Shown here one piece after another: positions 1 through 8,551 of a DNA stretch of 46,936 bases. The stretch comes from Saprospiraceae bacterium. GTDB taxonomy: Bacteria > Bacteroidota > Bacteroidia > Chitinophagales > Saprospiraceae. A program made the position numbers and the translations under genes. Numbering within the stretch: position 1 is the stretch's first letter; each line of letters opens with the position of its first letter. The notes beneath the pieces are model-generated. The model worked only from the letters and a program-made list of their open reading frames with translations, was not told where the DNA came from and ran no database searches. The stretch is taken from NCBI GenBank assembly GCA_020630435.1, contig JAHDBJ010000035.1, positions 1-46,936 of the forward strand. The letters are read 5' to 3'.

Positions 1-74
1 GGCATTATTTAGCCTTTTCTCTAATTTTAACTAGACCTATTTTTTAAACAACTTCACAGTAAACAAATTAAAAA

Positions 75-100
75 CCTGCAAAAGCATAAACTTTTACAGG
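75..100 (-). terminator. Rho-independent terminator of the outer-membrane barrel gene
   Basis: Two 10-nt arms (75-84 and 91-100) pair with one mismatch (79/96) around a 6-nt loop. Read on the minus strand, the stem is followed by a run of five T. It lies 28 bp beyond the stop codon of the minus-strand gene at 128-766, so it probably ends that transcript. Confidence 0.7.
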
Positions 101-127
101 CTAACCAATTAGTATGAAGTATCCTTA

Positions 128-766
128 TTAAAAAGTCCATCCTAGAGAAACCAAGAACCGACCTTCTTTATCATCAAAATTATATTGGTCACCAAAGATG
201 ACAACATGATCTCCATATTTTTGAAAATTGCCTTCATATTTGATGTCAAGTGCTAATTTCCATATATCGAACCCTAGACCTGCTTGCCAGCCATAAGTGA
301 ATTCTTTAAATTTTTGACTATACCCACTAATATCAGTAAGCTCTGAAGAACTATTAATATGAACATGACCTACAGGACCTCCTTGTATTCTTAAAAAACC
401 ATACTTTAAACCTAACATTATTGGAATGTCAATATTTTGATAAGATTCCCCTTTTATAGATGAAAAAACATCGCCAATATTATCGTATTCATCTATTTTA
501 TAATCTACTTGATTAGAATTAAAAACAATTTCAGGTTGAATAAAAAACTTATTTCCTATTCGAGTATAAACTCCAAAATGATAACCTGTTTTGGCATTTT
601 CAACAGCTATTCCAAGTTGCTCTGCTTCTTCACCATTGGTAACTAATAAATCAGAAGGTTGAACATCAGATGAACTCATTCCTGCTTTGATACCAAATTT
701 AACCTGAGCAAAAGAGAATTGTGCAATAATAAGTAAGCAGCATACAGATAAAAATGTTTTTTTCAT
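128..766 (-). CDS. Outer-membrane beta-barrel (PorT/porin-like) protein
   Basis: The 212-residue product begins with a signal peptide (MKKTFLSVCC followed by a hydrophobic core, ending in FSFAQ at about residue 21). The mature part opens with VKFGIKAGMSSSD, a typical first strand of small Bacteroidota outer-membrane barrel proteins. Alternating hydrophobic and polar segments follow (GVYTRIGNKFFIQPEIVF, YGWQAGLGFDI), and the protein ends in the aromatic residue of LVSLGWTF, as barrel proteins usually do. Length and pattern fit the 8-stranded PorT-like 'outer membrane protein beta-barrel domain' family. Its function is unknown; the family includes adhesins, T9SS accessory proteins and many uncharacterised members. 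It is a single gene with its own terminator, divergent from the TonB receptor at 1122. Confidence 0.8.
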   Translation of the reverse strand: MKKTFLSVCCLLIIAQFSFAQVKFGIKAGMSSSDVQPSDLLVTNGEEAEQLGIAVENAKTGYHFGVYTRIGNKFFIQPEIVFNSNQVDYKIDEYDNIGDVFSSIKGESYQNIDIPIMLGLKYGFLRIQGGPVGHVHINSSSELTDISGYSQKFKEFTYGWQAGLGFDIWKLALDIKYEGNFQKYGDHVVIFGDQYNFDDKEGRFLVSLGWTF

Positions 767-825
767 GGTGTGATTTTTTATCGTGATAAGAATTTTGTTT
801 TCCCTAGAACGATTAAAACATCTAC

Positions 826-839
826 TTAATACGTATTAA
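826..839. repeat. 14-bp perfect palindrome
   Basis: The sequence TTAATACGTATTAA reads the same on both strands. It lies 60 bp upstream of the start codon of the minus-strand barrel gene and just before a direct repeat. A regulator-binding site is possible, but there is no direct evidence for one. Confidence 0.5.
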
Positions 840-844
840 AAAAA

Positions 845-864
845 GCTTTTAACTTGCTTTTAAC
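845..864. repeat. Tandem direct repeat GCTTTTAAC with 11-bp period
   Basis: GCTTTTAAC occurs at 845-853 and again, identically, at 856-864, with a 2-nt spacer. The 11-bp period is about one helical turn, so both copies would face the same side of the DNA. That is the usual geometry of a direct-repeat operator. The site is about 80-100 bp upstream of the minus-strand barrel gene. Confidence 0.45.
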
Positions 865-1071
865 GTAGACCATGAAAATTTAACACTTTAGATTTTTATT
901 ACCGAAGTCATTGAAACAATTTTAGTATAAATGAGACAGTATATAAAATAACCATTTTATGGTATTAAAATTTATTATTGTATTTTATATAAGGCCATAG
1001 TTTATAAAGAATTGGATAAAAGTTTTTTTGAAAAAAAACTATTTCATTATTACTATATTAGATAATATTAA

Positions 1072-1079
1072 TAAGTTTG
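1072..1079 (+). promoter_or_regulatory. Bacteroidota -7 promoter element TAAGTTTG
   Basis: TAAGTTTG matches the Bacteroidota -7 consensus TAnnTTTG. It lies 42 bp upstream of the ATG at 1122, giving a leader of about 35 nt. No clear TTTG -33 box sits at the usual spacing. The box overlaps the in-frame TTG at 1077, which argues against that longer start. Confidence 0.5.
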
Positions 1080-1121
1080 GTTTTTATATGTTCTTTATCA
1101 ACTAAATTTAAAACTATTCTT

Positions 1122-3821
1122 ATGAACAAGAAAACCAAATTATTATTCTTAATGCTTTGTTTTATTACTACAGTATTAACGGCACAAAATTCTATTACAG
1201 GAACAGTAAAAGATAGTGATGGTAGTCCACTTATTGGGGCTGCTGTAGTGGAGGTTGGCTCAGATAGAGGTTCAATTACTGATGTTGATGGTAATTTTAG
1301 GTTAGATGCGAACCAGATTCCTACCACTTTGAGTATTTCTTATTTAGGTTTCAAAACCCAAGAACTCGCTGTTTCGGCTGCGGGTAGTCTTAGTATTGTA
1401 CTAGAAGAAATTTCTAGTAAATTAGACGAAATTGTTGTAGTCGGTACTAGGGGAAAAGAGCGAACAATTTTAACTTCTCCAGTACCAATTGACAATATTA
1501 ACGCTGCGGACTTAATTAGTAGTGGACAAACTACCGTAGACCAAATGATCAACTACAAAGTCCCTTCTTATAACTCTACAAATCAAACGATTTCGGATGC
1601 AACAGCACACTTTGACCCATCAGAGTTGAGAAATATGGGCCCGTCAAGAACCTTAGTTCTTGTAAATGGTAAAAGAAAAAATCAAAGTGCTTTAGTATAC
1701 GTAAACGATACTCCAGGAAAAGGAGAAGTCGGTACAGATATGAAAAGTATTCCTTCTTCAGCAATTGAACGTATTGAGGTACTAAGAGATGGTGCTTCTG
1801 CACAATATGGTTCTGATGCAATTGCAGGGGTAATCAATATCGTTTTGAAAAATAGAGAAGAAGGTGTAGTAACTGCAGGAGCAGGAATTACAACAGAAGG
1901 GGATGGCTTAATGTATGAAGCGTCAGTAAATAAAGGGTTTAAAATAGGTGAAAATGGAAACTTAAACTTAACAGCAGATTTTTATCATCAAGATGAAACC
2001 AATCGTGCTGGAGAACCAGGAGGAGATGGCTTATTTGGAGTTATTTTTCAACCAAATCCTGATGATGTTACAAATGGTACGATGACACAAGAGGAATTTG
2101 ATGCGGCTCAAGCCTTTGCAAATTCTGTTTTAAATGGTACACATCCATGGTTAGTAGAAAACCCAGATATGGGGATGACAGTAGGACAACCTGCCTATGA
2201 TAAATTTTCTATTTTTGGTAACTTAGGAATGCCTTATGGAGATAATAAAGGAGAATTTTATCTTTTTGGAGGATATACCTTTAGAGATGGTAAATCTTTT
2301 GCTCTTTATAGAGCGCCATATTGGATTACAGATGATTTTGGATTATTAACACCTTCAGGAGAGACGTATGATGGGTTTCAGCCTACATTTGAAACGAGTA
2401 TCAATGATTTGACATTTACAGTAGGAAATCGATATAATTTTAGTGGTTGGAATACAGATATTAGCGTAGGATATGGTTCAAATAGCGTAGATTATTTGAT
2501 TGGTAATACAATTAATGTCGCTCTAGGAGCGAATAGCCCAACGGAGTTTGATGCAGGAGCTTATGCTTTTGGTAATCTTGTAGGGAATATTGACGTATCA
2601 AAAGCATTTGATGATATTTCATTGAATTTTGGAGTAGAAGCTCGCCAAGAAAACTTTAAAGTTACAGCAGGACAAGAAGAGTCGTATATAGATGGAGGGG
2701 CTCAGTCGTTTCCTGGTTTACAGCCAAGTAATGAATTGGATGAAAATAGAACAAATGTAGGAGCATACTTAGGAGCAGACTGGGATGCAACCGAAACGTT
2801 CCTTGTAGGAGCAGCTTTGCGGTTTGAAAATTATTCTGATTTTGGTAGTAATTTCTCTTGGAAAGTCAATGCACGCCAATTATTTGGAGATAATAAAGGG
2901 GCTATCCGTGCTTCTGTAAGTACAGGGTTTAGAGCACCATCTTTACACCAAATTTATTTAAGTAATATTCAAACCTTAGTATCTGGTGGTACAGTATCGA
3001 ATCAAGGAACATTTAATAATGTAAGTCCAGAGATTAAAGCGCTAGGTGTACCAGCTTTAGATGCAGAGACTTCTTTCAATATTTCTGCTGGGGTTACTTA
3101 TAAAGTTACAGACGATTTTTCAATCTCTGCCGATTACTATAATATCAAACTAGAAGATAGAGTATTATTTACAGGAGAAATAGGTTTTGATGGAGATGCT
3201 ACTACTGATAACCCTGTGGAAGTTATATTAAAAGATATAGAGGTAACGTCTTTAAAATTCTTCGTAAATGCGATGGATACCCGTACACAAGGTTTTGACT
3301 TAGTAGCAGATTATCAAAATATTGCGATTGGGAATGGTGACTTAGGATTTACATTAGCAATGAATACAAATACAACAGAAATACTAGGACAAATTAATGC
3401 ACCAACTGTATTTTCAGATGCTGGATATGATATTTTTAATAGAAAAGAACAGTCTAGAGTCACAACAGCACGTCCTAATTTCAAACTATTGCTAGGAGCT
3501 AATGTTGGATTTGGTAATTTTAAGGCAACTCTAAACAATACGTATTTTGGAGAAGTAACTTGGCAACACGCATCTAATGAAGCAATGGATCAGACTTTTG
3601 GAGGAAGAATTGTTACAGACTTAATTTTGGGATACGATGTATCAGAGTCATTTAATATTGGAATCAAAGCGAATAATTTATTAAATGTATATCCTGATGT
3701 TATCGATACTAAAGGCGATTTTGTTACAGACCTAGGAGGACGTTTCAAATATCCTTGGGAAGTCAATCAGTTTGGATTTAATGGAACAACAATTTCTGGA
3801 AAATTGAGTTTTAAATTCTGA
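1122..3821 (+). CDS. TonB-dependent outer-membrane receptor
   Basis: The 899-residue product should act as a gated outer-membrane transporter, driven by TonB, for a siderophore, vitamin or similar ligand. I chose the ATG at 1122 because it gives a clean signal peptide (MNKKTKLLFLMLCFITTVLTAQ, about 22 residues); the open frame extends 15 codons upstream to a TTG that overlaps the promoter. After the signal comes a CarboxypepD_reg-like domain (ITGTVKDSDGSPLIGAAV...DVDGNFRL, about residues 24-105). Next is the plug, with its hallmark segment IERIEVLRDGASAQYGSDAIAG near residue 220, and then a long barrel ending in the aromatic terminus LSFKF. There is no SusD partner beside it, so it is not a SUS-type pair. 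The substrate cannot be read from the sequence. Confidence 0.93.
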   Translation: MNKKTKLLFLMLCFITTVLTAQNSITGTVKDSDGSPLIGAAVVEVGSDRGSITDVDGNFRLDANQIPTTLSISYLGFKTQELAVSAAGSLSIVLEEISSKLDEIVVVGTRGKERTILTSPVPIDNINAADLISSGQTTVDQMINYKVPSYNSTNQTISDATAHFDPSELRNMGPSRTLVLVNGKRKNQSALVYVNDTPGKGEVGTDMKSIPSSAIERIEVLRDGASAQYGSDAIAGVINIVLKNREEGVVTAGAGITTEGDGLMYEASVNKGFKIGENGNLNLTADFYHQDETNRAGEPGGDGLFGVIFQPNPDDVTNGTMTQEEFDAAQAFANSVLNGTHPWLVENPDMGMTVGQPAYDKFSIFGNLGMPYGDNKGEFYLFGGYTFRDGKSFALYRAPYWITDDFGLLTPSGETYDGFQPTFETSINDLTFTVGNRYNFSGWNTDISVGYGSNSVDYLIGNTINVALGANSPTEFDAGAYAFGNLVGNIDVSKAFDDISLNFGVEARQENFKVTAGQEESYIDGGAQSFPGLQPSNELDENRTNVGAYLGADWDATETFLVGAALRFENYSDFGSNFSWKVNARQLFGDNKGAIRASVSTGFRAPSLHQIYLSNIQTLVSGGTVSNQGTFNNVSPEIKALGVPALDAETSFNISAGVTYKVTDDFSISADYYNIKLEDRVLFTGEIGFDGDATTDNPVEVILKDIEVTSLKFFVNAMDTRTQGFDLVADYQNIAIGNGDLGFTLAMNTNTTEILGQINAPTVFSDAGYDIFNRKEQSRVTTARPNFKLLLGANVGFGNFKATLNNTYFGEVTWQHASNEAMDQTFGGRIVTDLILGYDVSESFNIGIKANNLLNVYPDVIDTKGDFVTDLGGRFKYPWEVNQFGFNGTTISGKLSFKF

Positions 3822-3844
3822 TTTAGTATCACTACACTAGTGTC

Positions 3845-3881
3845 AAAGTAGCCTATATGCTAGGTACATATAGGCTACTTT
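3845..3881. terminator. Bidirectional terminator between convergent genes
   Basis: Perfect 15-bp arms (3845-3859 and 3867-3881; AAAGTAGCCTATATG and its complement) surround a 7-nt loop and are followed by T residues on the plus strand. It serves the TonB receptor. On the minus strand its right arm contains the TAG stop codon (3875-3877) of the convergent lipoprotein gene, so the two 3' ends share one structure. Confidence 0.85.
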
Positions 3882-4879
3882 TTCGTATTCTTCTTTTTGA
3901 AAATGTAGCCTATTTTTAGATTTAAAATAATGCTGGGAAAGAGATCTTGGTGAAATGGTTGCCTATAGGGATGTTGAAAAAAGAAGAACCTCATTTCATC
4001 ACTCAATTGTGTATCCGTCACATCATTTGGTAGATTATTTTGATTATGAATATAACGAATTCCTAAGCCTAATCCAGTTTCTATATGGAATTGGTTATTA
4101 GCTCCTGCTTGCCATGCAAGACCTGCGCCAATGGTTAAACCATTATCTAAAGATTTTATAGTATAAGGAAGACTTTGGATGTAAAGCCCACCAAATCGTT
4201 CAAAAGCGTCTTCATCATCCAAGAAACTATGACGAAAAGTATATTCAATTTGGATATATTTTTTTTCATTTTGATGCCATTCTTTATTAAAATAATATCT
4301 ATAACCCATCTTTAAACGATAGCCCTGAAATTTACCCCTAGTATCATGACCAAAAGGCAACACAATACCTGCTCCAGTTATAAAACTTTTCTTTTTTTGA
4401 AAGACATATTCATAATCAAAATGTAATGTAGGAGAAGGAATATCGGATAGATTGGCTAATGAGAATTTGGCAATATGTAACTTTGACAATTCTACATTAT
4501 ATTTAGGATCTAAATTTTGAATGTCAAGAACTCTGGGATAGGTGAAACGTTTGGGAGATTTTAGATCTATAAGCATTCCGAATCCCATATTGTAAGGGAT
4601 ATTGAGAAAAAAACTAGGAGATAATTTAGATTTCAGCTCTAGTTCTTTTGAAAATTTCCCATTATCTAATATCAATAAAATGGACTCTTTTTGACGAGGA
4701 ACAGTGAGTGTAACTTTATGTCTATGGTCGGTTTTAATAGTCCTAGACTGATAAGTTACGTCTAGAGGTTCTTCAGCTTTGATTTGTATACGGACTTCTT
4801 TTCTATTAAAAATACTTGCACAAGCGCTTACGTTCAAGAGTATAATTAAAAAGAATCCTGTTTTTTTTAAGAAAGCCAT
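3875..4879 (-). CDS. Lipoprotein with barrel-like C-terminal region, unknown function
   Basis: The 334-residue product has a lipoprotein signal: a hydrophobic core followed by the lipobox NVSAC with the acylated Cys at residue 20. Residues 21-85 look like a small beta-rich PEGA-like domain (VRIQIKAEEPLDVTYQSRT, then HKVTLTVPRQKESILLIL). The second half has alternating aromatic strands (YRLKMGYRYYFNKEW, KYIQIEYTFRHSF, TIGAGLAWQAGA, FHIETGLGLGIRYIH) and ends in LNLKIGYIFKKKNTKK, which resembles an outer-membrane barrel or membrane-associated sheet. I do not recognise a named family. It is a single gene whose stop codon lies in the shared terminator. A 18-bp palindrome (4908-4925) sits about 30 bp upstream of its start. 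Confidence 0.75.
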   Translation of the reverse strand: MAFLKKTGFFLIILLNVSACASIFNRKEVRIQIKAEEPLDVTYQSRTIKTDHRHKVTLTVPRQKESILLILDNGKFSKELELKSKLSPSFFLNIPYNMGFGMLIDLKSPKRFTYPRVLDIQNLDPKYNVELSKLHIAKFSLANLSDIPSPTLHFDYEYVFQKKKSFITGAGIVLPFGHDTRGKFQGYRLKMGYRYYFNKEWHQNEKKYIQIEYTFRHSFLDDEDAFERFGGLYIQSLPYTIKSLDNGLTIGAGLAWQAGANNQFHIETGLGLGIRYIHNQNNLPNDVTDTQLSDEMRFFFFQHPYRQPFHQDLFPSIILNLKIGYIFKKKNTKK

Positions 4880-4907
4880 AGAGGATATTTAAAATAACAT
4901 GAAAATA

Positions 4908-4925
4908 GTTTGATTATTATCAAAC
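4908..4925. promoter_or_regulatory. Operator-like palindrome upstream of lipoprotein gene
   Basis: GTTTGAT-TATT-ATCAAAC is a perfect inverted repeat with 7-bp arms and a 4-bp spacer. It lies 29-46 bp upstream of the minus-strand lipoprotein start, where a repressor or activator could act. The binding factor is unknown. Confidence 0.45.
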
Positions 4926-5170
4926 AATAAATAGTCGGATGATATTTAGTAAATATATTTATAAAAACTGATTCTTATTGAAAAACGCTGTTGTACGTAT
5001 GTTTTTAAATAAGAATTAAGTGAATAGGTGCTATATGTAAATATTTTTAACAAAGTCTATTTTGAAGGTTTTTCACTTTTCTTTTAGGTTATTTTATATG
5101 CTAGATCCTATTTTTTTGAAAAAAAAATTAGGTGAAGCAGCAAAAAGTAAATATTAACGTTTATATTTAC

Positions 5171-5193
5171 AAGTGTTAAAAAAATTAACACTT
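5171..5193. repeat. Inverted repeat with A5 loop
   Basis: AAGTGTTAA (5171-5179) and TTAACACTT (5185-5193) pair perfectly around AAAAA. It lies in the middle of the 640-bp gap. No T-run follows on the plus strand, so it looks more like a protein-binding dyad than a terminator. Confidence 0.45.
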
Positions 5194-5470
5194 TCGAGAG
5201 TAATTTAACTACCTATTAATATAAGCAAAGGTGCTGTAATGGTTTTTTACAACTTGAAGGATATAAAATTGACTTGTTTGAAAATCAAATACATGAAAAA
5301 TTATTTTTTAGTATAATTCAAATATTTTGATAAAAGTCATTCAATACTACTACTTATTTCCAATTTTGAATTTAATGTTCATTTCATAAAAATTTATTTG
5401 TGAGGTAATGCGATGCAATTACTCTTTTTAGTACTTTTTCTAAGGAAGATAAAGTGGAAAATGAGTAATT

Positions 5471-5478
5471 TAAGTTTG
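5471..5478 (+). promoter_or_regulatory. -7 promoter element TAAGTTTG of the SUS-type operon
   Basis: TAAGTTTG matches TAnnTTTG and lies 41 bp before the SusC-like start codon. It directly follows the GAGTAATT arm of an inverted repeat (5417-5424 / 5463-5470). No convincing -33 TTTG is seen at normal spacing, which would fit an activator-dependent promoter. Confidence 0.5.
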
Positions 5479-5519
5479 TTTATTACTTCAAAATTATTAC
5501 CTAATTAAACATTTTTAGT

Positions 5520-8500
5520 ATGAAGCAATTTTTAATTTTAATGTCGCTGATGTTTTTTGCTATAGGTCTTTCCTATGGTCAAAGAACAATCACCGGTACA
5601 GTCTCAGACGGTACAGAAACACTTATTGGAGCAAATGTTCTTGTAAAAGGAACAACAATCGGTGTAGCTACAGATTTTGATGGAAAATTCTCTTTAGAAG
5701 TTCCTGATGATGCTCAATTTATTGAGATAAGTTATACAGGGTATAGCACTCAAGAAGTTGACATTACAGGTCAGAGTGAATTTAACATAGTGATGCAAGA
5801 AGGGGAGACCTTACAAGAAGCAGTTGTATTAGGATATAGATCTTCTACAAAGCCTAAATCAAATGTTGCTGTAAAAACTTTATCTTCTAGCACAATCCAA
5901 GATAGACCAAATCCTTCAGTCGTTCAGACTTTACAAGGACAAGTCGCAGGTCTTAATATTGTGACCAGTTCAGGACAGCCTGGAGGTAATAGTGAAATTA
6001 TCCTAAGAGGGGTGAACTCCATCGGTGGTAATGTTGAGCCACTTTTTATTATAGATGGGGTACCAGTAGATGAAGATAATTTTAGAAGTATTAACCAAAA
6101 TGAAATTGAGTCTGTAACTGTTTTGAAAGATGCAGGAGCAACAGCAATCTACGGAAATAGAGGTGCAAATGGTGTAATTGTAATCAAAACAAAAAATGGA
6201 GGGTATAACTCAGGCTTGAAAATTCGTTATTCTGGTCAAGTCAGTCGATCATCAAGACAAGCAATTGACTATGATCTAATGGATGCCCAAGAACAATTAA
6301 GATTAGAGGCTAAATATGGTAGTGGTAGAGGTTCTACAATTTCTGAAGATTCTATTGGTCGAGTTCAAGGAACCGATTGGTTAGATGTATTTTTAAGAGA
6401 TCCTATTACACATAGCCACAACCTAGCCCTTTCTTTTGGAGGGGAAAACTTCAATGTATATTCAAACTTCGGATATTTAGATTCTGAAGGTATCTTAATT
6501 GATAGTAAATTAGAAAGATACAATTGGAGAACAAACCTTACTGGTAAGAGTGCAGATGAAAAGTTCAGTTATGGTACAAACATATCTTTAAACTATTCTA
6601 AGAACAATGAGCCAAATAGTGTTGGTTCTTCAGCAATTAACAGAAACTATGTATTAGGAGCCTTCCAGTCAGTACCGTATATATCTTTAGATGAGTATGT
6701 AGATGGGGCAGGATTACTGAGTCCGTTAACATTTGCGAATACACCACTATTCTTATGGGATAGAGTTCAGACGTATACAAGATTTGAAAATGAGTTGAAA
6801 GCGATTTTGAGCATCGATGCCTCATACAAAATTGCTGAAGGCTTGACGTTCTCTTCTACATTAGGAGGAGACTTTACGGATCAAAATTTGACAAGAGCAG
6901 AGGGCCCTGAATCTTTCAATGCCTTATTATTTGCAGAAACAGGCAATACGACACCAGGTTTCCAAGACCAAGCCAATACAAGAGTTTTCTCATACAACTG
7001 GTTGAATTCACTTAATTATACGAAGCAATTTGGTGGTGCTCATACGATTGATGTAGGGCTTTATACCGAGTACTTTAGAGCTTTTTACGATAGATTCGGC
7101 TATAGAAACGAGGGTTTAGACCCTAGAACATTCTATCCAGGCGATGGTAGTGGATTTATTGACGATAATTCTGATAATGACTTCTTTGCTGATCAAGCTA
7201 ATGCTAATATTCTTAAAGCAGGATTATTCTCTTATTTTGGGAGTTTAGATTATGATTATGGCAATAAATATGGAATTGGCTTCACGCTTCGTAGAGACGC
7301 TTCGTATAGATTTGCTTCATCTAATAAATGGGGAACCTTCTATGCGGTTTCTGCTAGATGGAATATCAATGAAGAAAGTTTTATGGAAGGAAGTCCGTTT
7401 AATTTATTGAAATTAAGAGCTTCTTATGGAACAACAGGTAACCAGAGAATCGTTGATTCAGGAGGTTTCTTAAATTATTTTGGTGGAGGAGATTTAACAG
7501 AAAATTTCTTTGCGACTAGTAGTGGATATGGAGGAAGTAATTCCATAGGACTGAGTCAAATAGGGAATAGTACCTTGAAATGGGAAACAGTAAATCAGGT
7601 TAATGTAGGGTTAGACTTCGAATTATTAAGTAATCGATTAAGAGGTGCTGTTGATGTATATCAAAAAACAACAGAAGATTTATTTCAGGGAAGACCTATT
7701 TCTGCAGTAAATGCTACAACACTTATTAATGCAAATACAGGTTCTTTAAGAAATAGAGGTTTTGATTTTGATATTTCATATGATTTCTTAGTTAATCCAA
7801 ATGGATTAAATATGAGAGCATATTTTAATACAAACTTCAATAAGCAAGAAATAATTGATTTACCTACTCCCGATGGTACCATTCAGAGTGGTAACGTAAT
7901 CACTCGTGAAGGATCAATTTTAAGAGAATACTATGTTTATCAATATGCAGGGGTGAATCCTGCAAATGGAAATTTATTATTCTTGGATGCTAACGGCGAT
8001 ATTACTGAAAATCCTAGTCCTGATACCGATAGAGTATATACCGATAAAAATAGATATGCAGATTATCAAGGTGGTTTTGGAATGTTTGCCGATTATAAAG
8101 GTATCTTCTTAGATTTAAGTTTCAACTATGTGACTGGAGTCTATAAATTCGATTTTGACTTAGCGGGTGCGATGGATCCTACGAACATTGGACAGTTTAG
8201 ACATTCAAGAGATATGCTTAAGGCTTGGGAAAATCCAGGAGACGTGACGAATGTAGCTTCTTTAAATGCAACAAACCTTGCTTTGGATAGTAGCTCAGAT
8301 CGTTGGTTAATGAATGCAAGTTATCTTAGATTAAGGTTTATTAGATTAGGATATAATTTCTCTCCTACGATAGTCAATAAGTTAGGGGTATCTAATCTTG
8401 GAGTCTACTTTAATGCAGAAAATGTGGTAACATGGACACCTTGGAGAGGATATGATGTAGAAACTACAGAAACTCAAAGAGGATATCCTGCTCCTAGAAC

Positions 8501-8531
8501 ATTATCATTAGGTTTAGATATCGAATTTTAA
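5520..8531 (+). CDS. SusC/RagA-family TonB-linked outer-membrane transporter
   Basis: The 1003-residue product is the outer-membrane channel of a nutrient-uptake pair. The signal peptide (MKQFLILMSLMFFAIGLSYGQ) is followed by a CarboxypepD_reg-like domain (ITGTVSDGTETLIGANVLVKG...DFDGKFSLEVP, residues about 23-95). The SusC-type plug follows, with LQGQVAGLNIVTSSGQPGG, LFIIDGVPVDE and VLKDAGATAIYGNRGANGV, the last being the characteristic SusC signature. The rest is a large barrel ending in LSLGLDIEF. Length is normal for the family. The SusD-like gene starts 20 bp downstream, so the two are co-transcribed and their products should form the usual 'pedal-bin' complex. The ligand (glycan, peptide or other) cannot be told, because no enzyme gene is linked. 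Confidence 0.96.
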   Translation: MKQFLILMSLMFFAIGLSYGQRTITGTVSDGTETLIGANVLVKGTTIGVATDFDGKFSLEVPDDAQFIEISYTGYSTQEVDITGQSEFNIVMQEGETLQEAVVLGYRSSTKPKSNVAVKTLSSSTIQDRPNPSVVQTLQGQVAGLNIVTSSGQPGGNSEIILRGVNSIGGNVEPLFIIDGVPVDEDNFRSINQNEIESVTVLKDAGATAIYGNRGANGVIVIKTKNGGYNSGLKIRYSGQVSRSSRQAIDYDLMDAQEQLRLEAKYGSGRGSTISEDSIGRVQGTDWLDVFLRDPITHSHNLALSFGGENFNVYSNFGYLDSEGILIDSKLERYNWRTNLTGKSADEKFSYGTNISLNYSKNNEPNSVGSSAINRNYVLGAFQSVPYISLDEYVDGAGLLSPLTFANTPLFLWDRVQTYTRFENELKAILSIDASYKIAEGLTFSSTLGGDFTDQNLTRAEGPESFNALLFAETGNTTPGFQDQANTRVFSYNWLNSLNYTKQFGGAHTIDVGLYTEYFRAFYDRFGYRNEGLDPRTFYPGDGSGFIDDNSDNDFFADQANANILKAGLFSYFGSLDYDYGNKYGIGFTLRRDASYRFASSNKWGTFYAVSARWNINEESFMEGSPFNLLKLRASYGTTGNQRIVDSGGFLNYFGGGDLTENFFATSSGYGGSNSIGLSQIGNSTLKWETVNQVNVGLDFELLSNRLRGAVDVYQKTTEDLFQGRPISAVNATTLINANTGSLRNRGFDFDISYDFLVNPNGLNMRAYFNTNFNKQEIIDLPTPDGTIQSGNVITREGSILREYYVYQYAGVNPANGNLLFLDANGDITENPSPDTDRVYTDKNRYADYQGGFGMFADYKGIFLDLSFNYVTGVYKFDFDLAGAMDPTNIGQFRHSRDMLKAWENPGDVTNVASLNATNLALDSSSDRWLMNASYLRLRFIRLGYNFSPTIVNKLGVSNLGVYFNAENVVTWTPWRGYDVETTETQRGYPAPRTLSLGLDIEF

Positions 8532-8551
8532 TCAAAAAATTTAAGAAAATT

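Larger units (their letters stand above)
767..1121. other. Divergent intergenic region, no gene
   Basis: These 355 bp separate the barrel gene (-) from the TonB receptor (+). They hold a 14-bp perfect palindrome at 826-839, a tandem 9-mer at 845-864 and a -7 box at 1072-1079. I see no other coding or RNA gene here. Confidence 0.6.
4880..5519. other. 640-bp gene-less region upstream of the SUS-type operon
   Basis: No credible gene is seen. The stretch is very AT-rich and holds several dyads: 4908-4925, 5171-5193 and an 8-bp inverted pair AATTACTC (5417-5424) / GAGTAATT (5463-5470). A -7 box follows directly at 5471-5478. A 32-codon frame at 5413-5511 is probably chance. Confidence 0.6.

Noticed and set aside
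1077-1121. Upstream TTG start for the TonB receptor, adding 15 residues
   Set aside because: The extra residues would precede a clean signal peptide, and the TTG lies in the -7 promoter box.
5413-5511. 32-codon plus-strand frame in the gap before the SusC-like gene
   Set aside because: It has no leader of note, overlaps the promoter -7 box and dyads, and its composition is like the flanking noncoding DNA; chance is the best explanation.
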